A stretch of 64,000 nucleotides of DNA. Origin: Emcibacter sp. (GTDB taxonomy: Bacteria > Pseudomonadota > Alphaproteobacteria > Sphingomonadales > Emcibacteraceae). Below, in pieces: positions 16,931 through 26,421 of the stretch. Where the stretch lies: the NCBI GenBank assembly GCA_021647465.1, contig JAKIUQ010000009.1:1-64000 (forward strand), read 5' to 3'. Below the pieces are notes generated by a model. It was given only the letters and a program-made list of their open reading frames with translations. It searched no databases and was not told where the DNA came from. A program made the position numbers and the translations under genes. Numbering within the stretch: position 1 is the stretch's first letter; the number at the start of each line of letters is the position of its first letter.

Positions 16931-18544
16931 TTAGCCAAACAGCTCTATTTCTTCCAATGTATCATCCTCTGCGTTTTCAGAGCCCTGAGATTCCAGATAG
17001 ACATTCAGCATGCGGATCAATACCTCATCATCTTCAAATTGGGCGTTAATGACATCATCTTGCACGTCCCGGATAATGAAATGAATTTTAGAGCCTGTCG
17101 TGCCGGTAGAAATAGTTCCTTTTCGGGCGTTGCCGTCCATGAAATTGGAAGGTAAGGGATTGTCGAGCATCTTGACCCTCATGCCGCCCATGGAGTAATC
17201 CAGAAATTGAATCTGGATATCACCTTCAATGTCGTCCAGCGTGATGTTTGAGGTTTTTGTTGAGCTGTGACGTTCCGTACTGCGCCGTTCATTCTCGTCC
17301 AGAGCGCATTGGACAATTTCCATCATATGGGTGCGAATGGATAACACCTGAGCGGCCAACTCCTCTGAAATAAGATTAATTTCTTCTACAATTAACGTAT
17401 TATTGTCGGCTTCCAGAGAAATATCCCGCGCCCCTTCGGTAACGGATTGAACGCTTGTTCGGGCCTCGGTAGAGCTTGTGGTTATTTCTTTTGTGGCCTC
17501 TCCCTGCCGGGTGACTTCGGTGCTGATGACATCGGATGAGCTTTGTACGTTATCAATGCTCTTTTTGATTTTGTCAATGTCCAGAACAGCGGCCCCAACC
17601 TTGGTCTGGATGCCTTTAATATGCTGGGTAATGCCCTCGACAGATTGGGTTGTCTGATTGGCAAGATTTTTTACTTCTGCGGCAACAACCGCGAATCCTT
17701 TTCCGGCTTCACCGGCCCGCGCGGCCTCAATTGTGGCATTAAGCGCGAGCATATTGGTCTGGCGGGCAATATTATTGATCAGACTGATAATCTCTTCAAT
17801 CCCCTGCGCGGCATCCTCGAGTCCCGAGATGGTATTCTGGGTATCGTTGCTGATGCTGACGGCTTCCTGGGTTAACGCGGTTGTTTGTTTCATCTGATTG
17901 GTGATTTCCGCAACCGTGTCACTGAGTCCTGCGGCGAATTTCTGAACATGGGTTGTATTTTCCAATGCCATAGCCGCGCCCTCTGCCACGGTGCCGGACT
18001 TATCCCCCACAGTTTGCGCCGACTTTGTAAGCTGGGCCGCAATGTCGGTGGCTTTTTCTGTCTGAATGGTGATGTTTTTAATGTTGTTTTGCAGTTCAAT
18101 ATCTATGGAATCCGCCATTTTGAACAAGCTGGTTTTGGTTTGTCCGGCGAACTCCTTCAGGAATGTTACCTCTTCTTCGGTATGTCGCCGCGTTTCCTCT
18201 GCGAGGCCAGCCTGCAGGGTCATTTGGCGGACTTGTTTCTTTAGTTCTGCTATTTCCGTTTTATCGCTATCGGTTGGCGGCAGTGTTTCTTCATGATTGA
18301 TGTCTTTTTTTGGCGAGATATTTTTAAGTAATTGATACCAAAATAAAAAACTGCTCACGAAAAGAATGCCGCTTACAACCAGCCCAAGCATACTCATGCC
18401 TGACAGGGCTGCGGTGCTATAAAACAGATTTAATGTCATGAGAAACATATTTGCGCCTATGATTCCGAATAAAATCCATAAGATTTTCTTATTGGAGATA
18501 GTCCGGGATTTATTTAATAACAGACTGAATGATGATAAATTCAT
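16931..18544 (-). CDS. methyl-accepting chemotaxis protein with C-terminal PilZ domain
   Basis: The 537-residue receptor has two N-terminal membrane helices (about 20-42 and 46-70) with almost no periplasmic loop, so it has no classical ligand domain. A long coiled coil follows. The conserved hairpin tip reads IARQTNMLALNATIEAARAG and then GKGFAVVAAEV. After the coiled coil, at about 425-515, comes a PilZ-like domain with RSTER (RxxxR) and DYSMGG (DxSxxG), the two c-di-GMP contact motifs. This suggests a receptor that senses c-di-GMP or internal state. The ATG at 18,544 is preceded by GGGA; a TTG four codons upstream is less likely. No che genes are in the window. Confidence 0.9.
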   Translation of the reverse strand: MNLSSFSLLLNKSRTISNKKILWILFGIIGANMFLMTLNLFYSTAALSGMSMLGLVVSGILFVSSFLFWYQLLKNISPKKDINHEETLPPTDSDKTEIAELKKQVRQMTLQAGLAEETRRHTEEEVTFLKEFAGQTKTSLFKMADSIDIELQNNIKNITIQTEKATDIAAQLTKSAQTVGDKSGTVAEGAAMALENTTHVQKFAAGLSDTVAEITNQMKQTTALTQEAVSISNDTQNTISGLEDAAQGIEEIISLINNIARQTNMLALNATIEAARAGEAGKGFAVVAAEVKNLANQTTQSVEGITQHIKGIQTKVGAAVLDIDKIKKSIDNVQSSSDVISTEVTRQGEATKEITTSSTEARTSVQSVTEGARDISLEADNNTLIVEEINLISEELAAQVLSIRTHMMEIVQCALDENERRSTERHSSTKTSNITLDDIEGDIQIQFLDYSMGGMRVKMLDNPLPSNFMDGNARKGTISTGTTGSKIHFIIRDVQDDVINAQFEDDEVLIRMLNVYLESQGSENAEDDTLEEIELFG

Positions 18545-18853
18545 TGGATTTCCCAAATATGTGACAGGATCATTTTTTACACCTTTAGGCTTTATAGTTA
18601 AAATAACATAATACCATAGGTATATATGATATAAATAACCTTTATTAATAAATCCTTATATTGATTAATTTAATCATGAAACCAATCGTGACAGGATGTT
18701 GCAGGGGCGGTTTTCTCAGCTTCTTATTCTTGAGATGGGGGCATCCTCAGTTTAAAGTTACGGTATATGGCATGTTTTCACTTGAGAAATAGGCCGTTAT
18801 AGTGCAGAAAGCAGCTAGAATATTTCAAGATTAATTTTCAAAGGAGAAACCCC
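18545..18853. other. spacer between chemoreceptor and acnA
   Basis: This 309-base divergent spacer is AT-rich near the receptor. The only firm signal is the AAAGGAG ribosome site of acnA at about 18,840-18,846. I found no reading frame, RNA or convincing operator. Confidence 0.5.
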
Positions 18854-21544
18854 GTGGCAACTGTTGGTCAAGACACATTAGGCACCCGCCGGACGCTCGA
18901 CGTTAATGGCACTGAATATGACTATTATTCCCTTAAAAAAGCCGCAGAAGAACTGGGGGACATATCCCGTCTGCCCTTCACTTTGAAAGTATTGCTTGAG
19001 AATTTATTGCGCTATGAAGATGGCGTGACGGTTTCAACAGATGATGTGCAGGCCATCGTGGACTGGCAGAAAAACCTTGGTGCGGTTACCCGTGAAATTC
19101 AATATCGCCCGGCCCGGGTTTTGATGCAGGATTTTACCGGCGTTCCCGCCGTTGTTGATCTGGCGGCCATGCGTGATGCCATGAAGGCCATGGGCGGCAA
19201 TCCTCAAAAAATTAATCCGCTCAGCCCCGTTGATCTGGTTATTGATCATTCTGTTATGGTGGATGTTGCCGGATCCGCCACGGCAATGCAGCAAAATGTT
19301 GACCTGGAAATGACCCGTAATGCAGAACGTTATCAATTTTTAAAATGGGGACAGGGCAGTTTTGACAATTTCTCAGCCGTCCCGCCCGGCACGGGTATCT
19401 GCCATCAGGTTAATCTTGAATATATCGCCAAAACGGTTTGGACCGCCGAAGTGGATGGCCGGACAGTGGCGTATCCTGATACTTGCGTTGGTACTGATTC
19501 TCATACGACGATGATTAATGGCCTTGCGGTTCTTGGTTGGGGCGTCGGCGGTATTGAGGCCGAGGCGGCCATGCTTGGCCAGCCTGTTTCCATGCTGATC
19601 CCCGAAGTGGTTGGCTTTAAGTTAACCGGTAAATTGCAAGAAGGCATCACCGCGACAGATTTGGTTTTGCGGGTTGTGGAAATGTTGCGGGAACTTGGGG
19701 TTGTTGGCAAGTTCGTCGAATTTTATGGCAGCGCCCTTGCCGAGCTGACCTTGGCGGATCAGGCCACCATTGCCAATATGGCCCCGGAATATGGCGCGAC
19801 CTGCGGTTTCTTTCCCGTTTCTGTTCAGACATTGGAATTCTTGCGCCTGACGGGCCGAACGGAAGAAAATATTGCCCTTGTGGAGGCCTATGCGAAGGAA
19901 CAGGGCATGTGGCTTGATGAAAATTCGCCGGAGCCGGTTTATACCAAAACACTGGAACTTGATATTTCCACCATTGAGCCAAATCTTTCCGGCCCGAAAC
20001 GCCCGCAAGACCGTGTGGCGTTAAAAGTTGCCGCCAGTGCCTTTGATAATGTCCTGACGGATTTCGGCAAATTGGCCGAGAAAGCCACAATATTTGATGT
20101 TGAAGGAACGGATCACGGCATTCGCCACGGCGATGTGGTTATCGCGGCCATTACTTCATGCACCAATACCTCAAACCCCGGCGTTATGATGGCGGCGGGC
20201 CTTTTGGCCAAAAAAGCCAATGAACTGGGCCTGACGAAAAAACCATGGGTTAAGGCTTCGCTGGCCCCCGGATCGCAGGTGGTGACGGAATATCTGGAAA
20301 AGGCGGGCTTGCAAGATCATCTTGACGCCCTTGGGTTTAATCTGGTGGGTTATGGCTGCACGACCTGTATCGGAAATTCCGGCCCCCTGGCTGCGCCAAT
20401 CTCTGCGGCTATTAACAGTAATGATCTGGTTTGTACCTCGGTATTATCCGGCAACCGGAATTTTGAAGGCCGTATATCTCAGGATATTAAAGCCAATTAT
20501 CTGGCCTCCCCGCCGCTTGTGGTGGCTTATGCCATTGCCGGATCCTTAACCATTGACGTGACGACAGAACCTCTTGGTCAGGACAGGCAGGGCAATGATG
20601 TTTATTTGAAGGATGTCTGGCCGAGCAACAAGGAAGTTTCCGAAGCCATTGCCTCTTCCTTAAACCGCGAGATGTTCATTGATCGCTATAAAGACGTTTT
20701 TGCGGGTACCGATGAATGGCAGGCCATCAAAGTTGCCGAGGGGGAAACTTATGCCTGGGACGCCAAATCAACCTATATTCAGCATCCGCCCTATTTTCAG
20801 GGCATGAGCAAAACCCGCGAAGGCGGCTTTGCCAATATTGAAGGCGCGCCGTTATTGGCCCTGCTTGGTGACAGTATCACCACAGACCATATTTCACCGG
20901 CGGGCGCCATCAAGGCCGATAGCCCGGCGGGAAAATATCTGAAAGACAACGGCATTGAACGAAAAGATTTCAACAGCTATGGCTCGCGGCGCGGCAATCA
21001 TGAAGTGATGATGCGCGGCACCTTTGCCAATATTCGCCTGCGTAATCTGATGGCCCCGGGAACAGAGGGCGGATGGACGACCCATTATCCTTCTGGTGAT
21101 GTGATCAGCATTTATGATGCGGCCATGCGATATGCGGACGCGGGACGATCATTGGTTGTCGTTGGCGGCAAGGAATATGGCACGGGTTCGAGCCGTGACT
21201 GGGCTGCGAAGGGGACTAACCTTCTGGGGGTCAAAGCCGTTCTGGTGGAAAGTTTTGAACGTATTCATCGCTCCAACCTTGTCGGTATGGGGGTGTTGCC
21301 ATTGCAATTTAAAGATGGCGACACGCGGGATACGCTGGGATTGACGGGCACGGAAACTTTTGACATCACGGGCATCGCAGATGGTATTCTGCCGCGTCAG
21401 GATGTGGCTGTGAAGGTGACTTATGCCGATGGTTCGACTAAGGAGATCACTGTAGTTTGCCGCATTGATACTGCAAATGAAGTCGAATATTATGCCAATG
21501 GCGGTATCCTGCATTATGTTTTGAGAAATTTGGCCGCTGAATAA
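18854..21544 (+). CDS. acnA: aconitate hydratase A
   Basis: AcnA isomerises citrate and isocitrate in the TCA cycle. It has 896 residues. The 4Fe-4S ligands are Cys436 (SCTNTSNPG), Cys502 and Cys505 (GCTTCIGN). The swivel domain is C-terminal. The start is GTG with an AAAGGAG site. An acnA divergent from ccmA is a recurring alphaproteobacterial arrangement; here a chemoreceptor and a small gene separate them. A clear terminator follows. Confidence 0.96.
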   Translation: MATVGQDTLGTRRTLDVNGTEYDYYSLKKAAEELGDISRLPFTLKVLLENLLRYEDGVTVSTDDVQAIVDWQKNLGAVTREIQYRPARVLMQDFTGVPAVVDLAAMRDAMKAMGGNPQKINPLSPVDLVIDHSVMVDVAGSATAMQQNVDLEMTRNAERYQFLKWGQGSFDNFSAVPPGTGICHQVNLEYIAKTVWTAEVDGRTVAYPDTCVGTDSHTTMINGLAVLGWGVGGIEAEAAMLGQPVSMLIPEVVGFKLTGKLQEGITATDLVLRVVEMLRELGVVGKFVEFYGSALAELTLADQATIANMAPEYGATCGFFPVSVQTLEFLRLTGRTEENIALVEAYAKEQGMWLDENSPEPVYTKTLELDISTIEPNLSGPKRPQDRVALKVAASAFDNVLTDFGKLAEKATIFDVEGTDHGIRHGDVVIAAITSCTNTSNPGVMMAAGLLAKKANELGLTKKPWVKASLAPGSQVVTEYLEKAGLQDHLDALGFNLVGYGCTTCIGNSGPLAAPISAAINSNDLVCTSVLSGNRNFEGRISQDIKANYLASPPLVVAYAIAGSLTIDVTTEPLGQDRQGNDVYLKDVWPSNKEVSEAIASSLNREMFIDRYKDVFAGTDEWQAIKVAEGETYAWDAKSTYIQHPPYFQGMSKTREGGFANIEGAPLLALLGDSITTDHISPAGAIKADSPAGKYLKDNGIERKDFNSYGSRRGNHEVMMRGTFANIRLRNLMAPGTEGGWTTHYPSGDVISIYDAAMRYADAGRSLVVVGGKEYGTGSSRDWAAKGTNLLGVKAVLVESFERIHRSNLVGMGVLPLQFKDGDTRDTLGLTGTETFDITGIADGILPRQDVAVKVTYADGSTKEITVVCRIDTANEVEYYANGGILHYVLRNLAAE

Positions 21545-21566
21545 GCCTATCTCGAATGAATCACCA

Positions 21567-21597
21567 GAAAAGCCGGGTCTTATGATCCGGCTTTTTA
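21567..21597 (+). terminator. intrinsic terminator of acnA
   Basis: AAAAGCCGG and CCGGCTTTTT form a stem with a short TTAT loop and an internal mismatch, followed by T residues. It lies 22 bases after the acnA stop and could also serve the convergent gene. Confidence 0.85.
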
Positions 21598-21614
21598 TTT
21601 GGAAAGTTAACCGA

Positions 21615-22517
21615 CTATCTGACTTTTTGCGGGATGCCTTCGTTAGCTTGCCGGCGGTTGGTTTGTGGATCCGCCGCTGCATTTTTTTTCAGGCCATTAC
21701 GGTGAGGGACATCGCCCTCTCTAACACCGATCAGAATCCGGAAGGCTTCGGCATTGGCCGCAACCACGATGGCCAAAATCATGAATGTCAAAAAGCCGGC
21801 CAGTGATTCGATGATTATGGTTGAAACAATGTAATTGATCGACAGCTTTTCGGACATAATATCCAGAAACCAGGTTAATATATAACTATATATGCTCAAG
21901 GGTAAGAAGGCGCGAAGTGTGACCCACCAGAGGGTCACCGTATATCCGCGCGTGCGTTTCCATACATCCTGTATACGTAATGACGCGCGTCCCAGCGCAA
22001 AGCCTGCGGCATAGAGAGATAATCGAATGAGTATAGGCGAAAAAACCAGCATGATGATAAGGGTGCTTTTAAACGCCAGCTCCTGAATAAAGGCCTCAGA
22101 GAGCGGCACACCCTGTCCATGAAAATAGACCAGCATACTGAAGGAAAGCAACAGGGTTGGCACCAGAAGAACCAATGAAACCACCAAAATTCTTAACAGG
22201 GCGCGACTGACACGTTTAAAGGATAAAGGACTATTGCTGAAACCTTTTTTTATCAGCAGGCGATAGCTGGCGTAATCTGACCCAAGCAGAAATTGCCGGT
22301 ACCAGACAATAGCAAAGGCGGCCGTGATAACATTCAGAAAATAAACACTGTTGATATAGATATCATATTCAATGAAAAGCACTTGTTTGGTGACCATGAC
22401 CAGCACCCATAGAATGAGCGGGCCATAAATCAGCCGAAAAAAATGAGGCATGTGATCTGCGAGAAAACGGTAGCTTTCTGTGATCGATGATCCGACGGTA
22501 AATTTTTGCTCACTCAC
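21615..22517 (-). CDS. hypothetical multi-pass membrane protein
   Basis: I do not recognise this 300-residue protein. About six hydrophobic helices span residues 25-270, and the last 35 residues are basic and polar. Helix content and the mixed loops resemble uncharacterised integral membrane proteins of alphaproteobacteria, but no motif assigns a role. It is convergent with acnA and divergent from the DUF1223 gene. Confidence 0.75.
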   Translation of the reverse strand: MSEQKFTVGSSITESYRFLADHMPHFFRLIYGPLILWVLVMVTKQVLFIEYDIYINSVYFLNVITAAFAIVWYRQFLLGSDYASYRLLIKKGFSNSPLSFKRVSRALLRILVVSLVLLVPTLLLSFSMLVYFHGQGVPLSEAFIQELAFKSTLIIMLVFSPILIRLSLYAAGFALGRASLRIQDVWKRTRGYTVTLWWVTLRAFLPLSIYSYILTWFLDIMSEKLSINYIVSTIIIESLAGFLTFMILAIVVAANAEAFRILIGVREGDVPHRNGLKKNAAADPQTNRRQANEGIPQKVR

Positions 22518-22665
22518 AAAACATACTTTCTCTGAGGCATTCCATAGATTTTATCATAATATTATTTCGATCAAGATATGCCGAATAGGCCAATATAACA
22601 ATCATTGTCAAAAAGTCACTATAGTGTGATTGGTATTTGATCCGATTCTACGGTAGCTTAAAGCC

Positions 22666-23436
22666 ATGAATATAGTTTTACATATGAATAGAGTTTTATC
22701 TTTTATTGGCATTTCCATGGTGCTGGCGGCGGCGATCTGTTTTTTGGCCGCACGTCCGGCATTGGCAATGGATGTGACGAAAACCCCAATAGTCGTTGAG
22801 CTTTTTACGTCTCAGGGCTGTAGCTCCTGCCCGCCCGCCGATGAAATTCTGGCCGAATTAAGTCAGCAAAAAAATATTCTTGCGCTCAGTTATTCTGTTG
22901 ATTACTGGAATTATTTAGGGTGGAAAGATACATTGGCACAGCCGGACTGTAGCCTGCGCCAGAAAAAATATAACAAATCACTGGGGCTTGGCGGGGTATA
23001 TACGCCGCAAATGATCATACAGGGCCGCCGTGATGTGATCGGATCACGGGCGGATCTGGTTGCTAAATTTATTGATCAGGCCAAAATCACGGTGCAGGCC
23101 ACCTCTGCGCCCGAAATTAAATTTGTCCGGCGCGGGGATATGATGTTTCTGAATATCAGCGCCAGCGCGTTACAGAATGATGCGCCCGCGACCATCTGGG
23201 TTATAGGCTATGATTTTAAGAAAATAGTGCCCATTAAAAAAGGCGAACTGGCCGGTCAGGTCAGGACATACCACAATGTCGTACAATCCATCAAACGCCT
23301 TGGCAGTTGGATGGGGGAGGAGACCAAGCTCAGCTTGTCACAGGAAGATTTAGGCAGCGGAAAATATGACGCCTATGCTGTCCTCTTGCAGGCGCCGCAA
23401 ACCGGCCCCATCATTACCGCTGCCAAATTAAAATAA
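22666..23436 (+). CDS. DUF1223 thioredoxin-like secreted protein
   Basis: The 256-residue protein has a signal peptide ending near ARPALA. The DUF1223 fold follows: VELFTSQGCSSCPPADE places a CxxC-type pair at Cys52 and Cys55, then SVDYWNYLGWKD, then GVYTPQMIIQG. The fold is thioredoxin-like, and a periplasmic redox role is likely, but no substrate is known. Met7 is an alternative start. It ends 8 bases from the convergent htpG stop. Confidence 0.85.
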   Translation: MNIVLHMNRVLSFIGISMVLAAAICFLAARPALAMDVTKTPIVVELFTSQGCSSCPPADEILAELSQQKNILALSYSVDYWNYLGWKDTLAQPDCSLRQKKYNKSLGLGGVYTPQMIIQGRRDVIGSRADLVAKFIDQAKITVQATSAPEIKFVRRGDMMFLNISASALQNDAPATIWVIGYDFKKIVPIKKGELAGQVRTYHNVVQSIKRLGSWMGEETKLSLSQEDLGSGKYDAYAVLLQAPQTGPIITAAKLK

Positions 23437-23444
23437 AGTGACCC

Positions 23445-25385
23445 TTAAGTCAGGCTGTTTGTCATTATTGTTGACAGCCGTCCGGCAAAGGCAACGGGAT
23501 CTTCGGGCATCTCGCCTTCCATAATACGGGCCTGATCGAGCAGCAGATTAGCGGCGTCTTTCAAGGCATCGATTGACCCGTCTTTTATGGATGCGGCGGC
23601 GATAGCCTTGATCAGGGGATGATCCGCATTGATTTCAAGCACCCGAAGCGTCGTCTGATCCAGCTGTTGATGCTGTTTGAGAATGCGTTGCAGGTGGATA
23701 TCCATATCACCGTCATCGGCAATGAGGCAGACCGCGCTATCGGTGAGGCGATTGGACAGGCGCACATCTTTAACAGACCCTTCCAGATTGACTTTTAACA
23801 GGCCGATTAAAGCGTCCATTTCAGGGGTGGTTTTTTCGGCTTCGTCCTTTTCATCTTTGCCGTCTTTTTTATTATCAAGGTCTGCAACGCCGCGCGTGAC
23901 CGACTGGAATTTCTTACCGTCATATTCCGGCACCATTTGCAGCCAGAAATCATCTACAGAATCGGTGAGGAAAAGCACCTCTATATCCTTCGCCCGAAAG
24001 CCCTCCAATTGGGGGGATCGTTTGGCCACCTCCAGATTTTCACCGGTGATATAATATATATTTTCCTGATCCTCCGGCATACGGCCCACATAATCATCAA
24101 AGCTTTGCAGGCCTTCTGCGCTTGTGCTTTCAAAACGGGCCAGTTTCATCAATTGATCGCGCCTTGAGAAATCCTCATAAATACCCTCTTTCAAGACCGC
24201 GCCAAAGGCTTTCCAGAAGAGGTTGTAGGCCTCGGGATCTTTGGCGGCTTTCTTTTCCAGTTCGGACAGGATTTTCTTGGTGACAGCCCCGCGAATTTTC
24301 GTCATTACCGGATTATTCTGCAGCATTTCCCGGCTGATATTCAGCGGCAAATCCTCGCTGTCGACGATACCGCGCATGAACCGCAGATAGCTGGGGATCA
24401 GGTCTTCGCAGTCATCCGTAATGAAGATTCGTTTGACATAAAGCTTGGTGCGGGTTTTGCGCGCCGGATCAAACAGATCCATGGGAGGCTGGCTTGGGAT
24501 GAACATAAGGACCGAATATTCAATGACCCCTTCGGCCCGGTAATGAAGTGTCATCCACGGATCATCCATGGTATGGCCCACATGATGATAAAACTCTTTA
24601 TATTGCTCTTCTGTGATGTCAGATTTTGGCCGCACCCAAAGGGCGGTGCCGTCGTTAACCTTCTCAGATTTCTCTTCACCGTCTTTGGTTAAAACAAGGC
24701 TGATGGGAATGGCGATATGGTCGGAATATGTCTTGATGATTGACCGGATGCGATGTTCTTCCAGAAACTCTTTCGCATCGTCTTTAATATGGATGATGAT
24801 ATCTGTGCCGCGCGCTGCTTTCTTCGCGGGGGAGAGGCTATATTCGCCGATCCCATCCGAATGCCACATCCAGCTTTCATCTGCGCCGGCCTTCCGGCTG
24901 ATGACTTTGATATCTTCTGACACCATAAAGACCGAATAGAACCCAACGCCGAACTGGCCGATCATATTGGCGTTATTTTTATCGTCTTCGCTTTCGGCCA
25001 TTTTATCCATGAAGGCTGATGTGCCGGAACGGGCAATGGTGCCAAGATGAGAGATCAGATCTTCACGGCTCATCCCGATACCATTATCAGACAGGGTCAG
25101 GACTTTCTTTTCTTCATCAAGGGTGACCGTTATTTTAAAATCTGCATCATCCTTGGTCAGCTCTGGTTTTGTCAGGGCTTCATAACGCAATTTGTCGCAG
25201 GCATCCGAGGCATTGGAGATCAATTCCCGCAAGAAAATTTCCCGCTCGGAATAGACGGAATGAACCATCATATGCAGAAGCCGCGAGACTTCGGCCTGAA
25301 AGCCGTGCTTTTCAACATTTTCCGGCTTTTCGGTATTCTCTGATTTTTCAATATTTTCTGGATTTGTTTCTGTATCGGTTGTCAT
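23445..25385 (-). CDS. htpG: molecular chaperone HtpG (Hsp90)
   Basis: This ATP-dependent cytosolic chaperone has an N-terminal GHKL ATPase shown by ELISNASDACDKLR, DNGIGM, GTIARSGTS and GQFGVGFYS. Middle and C-terminal dimerisation domains follow. About 646 residues result from the ATG at 25,385, preceded by AGGGCG; an upstream ATG at 25,406 adds seven. An unusual feature is an acidic N-terminal tail with near-repeats of the type ENxEK before the GHKL domain. Confidence 0.95.
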   Translation of the reverse strand: MTTDTETNPENIEKSENTEKPENVEKHGFQAEVSRLLHMMVHSVYSEREIFLRELISNASDACDKLRYEALTKPELTKDDADFKITVTLDEEKKVLTLSDNGIGMSREDLISHLGTIARSGTSAFMDKMAESEDDKNNANMIGQFGVGFYSVFMVSEDIKVISRKAGADESWMWHSDGIGEYSLSPAKKAARGTDIIIHIKDDAKEFLEEHRIRSIIKTYSDHIAIPISLVLTKDGEEKSEKVNDGTALWVRPKSDITEEQYKEFYHHVGHTMDDPWMTLHYRAEGVIEYSVLMFIPSQPPMDLFDPARKTRTKLYVKRIFITDDCEDLIPSYLRFMRGIVDSEDLPLNISREMLQNNPVMTKIRGAVTKKILSELEKKAAKDPEAYNLFWKAFGAVLKEGIYEDFSRRDQLMKLARFESTSAEGLQSFDDYVGRMPEDQENIYYITGENLEVAKRSPQLEGFRAKDIEVLFLTDSVDDFWLQMVPEYDGKKFQSVTRGVADLDNKKDGKDEKDEAEKTTPEMDALIGLLKVNLEGSVKDVRLSNRLTDSAVCLIADDGDMDIHLQRILKQHQQLDQTTLRVLEINADHPLIKAIAAASIKDGSIDALKDAANLLLDQARIMEGEMPEDPVAFAGRLSTIMTNSLT

Positions 25386-25504
25386 ATTTCTTACGCCCTG
25401 TGCCATGGTTTAAATTTAAACCAAATATGGAAGGACAGCCGCCCAAATTCAAGGGCGTAACAATAAAAATTACAGCGAATGATATTTATTGGGTGGCGGC
25501 TTTT

Positions 25505-26191
25505 TTAGGCGCGGGTTTTTATAACCTGCCCAAGCCCGTCATATAAGTCATCCATTTTTGCCCGCCAGCGATATAATTGGTCATCCTCGTTCACGATTTC
25601 TATTGCGCTTACGCCCTTGGCCCATTGAAACAGGCCATACATGATATAATCCACATAGGCCGGTTCATCGCCGCTCAGGAATTCCTGAGATTTAAGGGTC
25701 ATGTTATAGGGCCAGAGCTGTTTCCGGAAAATGTCAAGATTCTGCAATTGATTTTCATGGGCTTCTTCCAGGCTTTTGCCGAGGCGCGCTTCGCGGGATG
25801 CCCGAAAATAATCCCGATCACTTTCATTAAGCTCATTAAAAATATCATAAACCAAAGTCTGAAACAGCGGGACAATCAGATTATAGAAGCTGACAAAATT
25901 AAAGAAATTGGCATAAGCTTTTCCGGCATTCCCGCCAAAAAGAGACGGCTTATCTGAAAAATTCTCTTCCAAAAAGATGGCGATATCCCAGCTGTCCGTA
26001 ATAAAGCCCCCGTCATACTCTAATATGGGTACGGTTTTAGCATTTGCTCCGGTTAGCTCAGGAATTTCTGAAAAAGTGAGCGGCACCATCTCAACCTTTA
26101 ATCCCTTATGGGCCAAAGCCATACGGGCGCGCCAGACATAGGGGCTGAAGCCTTGAGTCTTGTCCTTGCCAACCAATTCATATAATTTCAT
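25505..26191 (-). CDS. glutathione S-transferase, LigE (beta-etherase)-like
   Basis: The 228-residue GST has a thioredoxin fold at the N-terminus (SPYVWRARMALAHKG, then TVPILEYDGGFITDSW) and an all-helical C-terminal domain. The SPYVWR segment, the VPI-DG-DSW pattern and the LYDGLG near the end match the beta-etherase LigE group rather than classical GSTs. LigE cleaves lignin aryl ethers in sphingomonads, but close relatives are widespread with unknown substrates, so this call is to the subfamily only. No other lignin genes are nearby. Confidence 0.82.
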   Translation of the reverse strand: MKLYELVGKDKTQGFSPYVWRARMALAHKGLKVEMVPLTFSEIPELTGANAKTVPILEYDGGFITDSWDIAIFLEENFSDKPSLFGGNAGKAYANFFNFVSFYNLIVPLFQTLVYDIFNELNESDRDYFRASREARLGKSLEEAHENQLQNLDIFRKQLWPYNMTLKSQEFLSGDEPAYVDYIMYGLFQWAKGVSAIEIVNEDDQLYRWRAKMDDLYDGLGQVIKTRA

Positions 26192-26242
26192 GGAAAATTC
26201 CCTTCTGGTAAACCGTTTTGACAGATCACTCTATCAGAGGGC

Positions 26243-26312
26243 AAAAAAAATAGCCAGCAACCAGAAATATACGGGGTGGAAGAGGGTATATCATTTCTCT
26301 GATCGCTGGCTA
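26243..26312 (-). terminator. intrinsic terminator of nadB
   Basis: On the minus strand TAGCCAGC and GCTGGCTA close a stem that is followed directly by eight T. Inside, ATATAC pairs with GTATAT and AGAA with TTCT, giving one long interrupted hairpin. It begins about 110 bases past the nadB stop and occupies part of the upstream region of the GST gene. Confidence 0.85.
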
Positions 26313-26421
26313 AGGGGATTTAGCACTTACAGAGAGTAAATAGATATTGCGGCAGAATTGAGAAGAAAATAAGGCAAAATTGCGGCGTGTGGTATCATCC
26401 CGGCTTTATTTAATAGCCACC

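Noticed and set aside
22555..22575. FNR-like box upstream of the DUF1223 gene
   Set aside because: Only the ATCAA half matches; the other half has two mismatches.
22617..22626. CACTATAGTG palindrome as an operator
   Set aside because: A 10-base palindrome alone is too weak, and no regulator or second copy is near.
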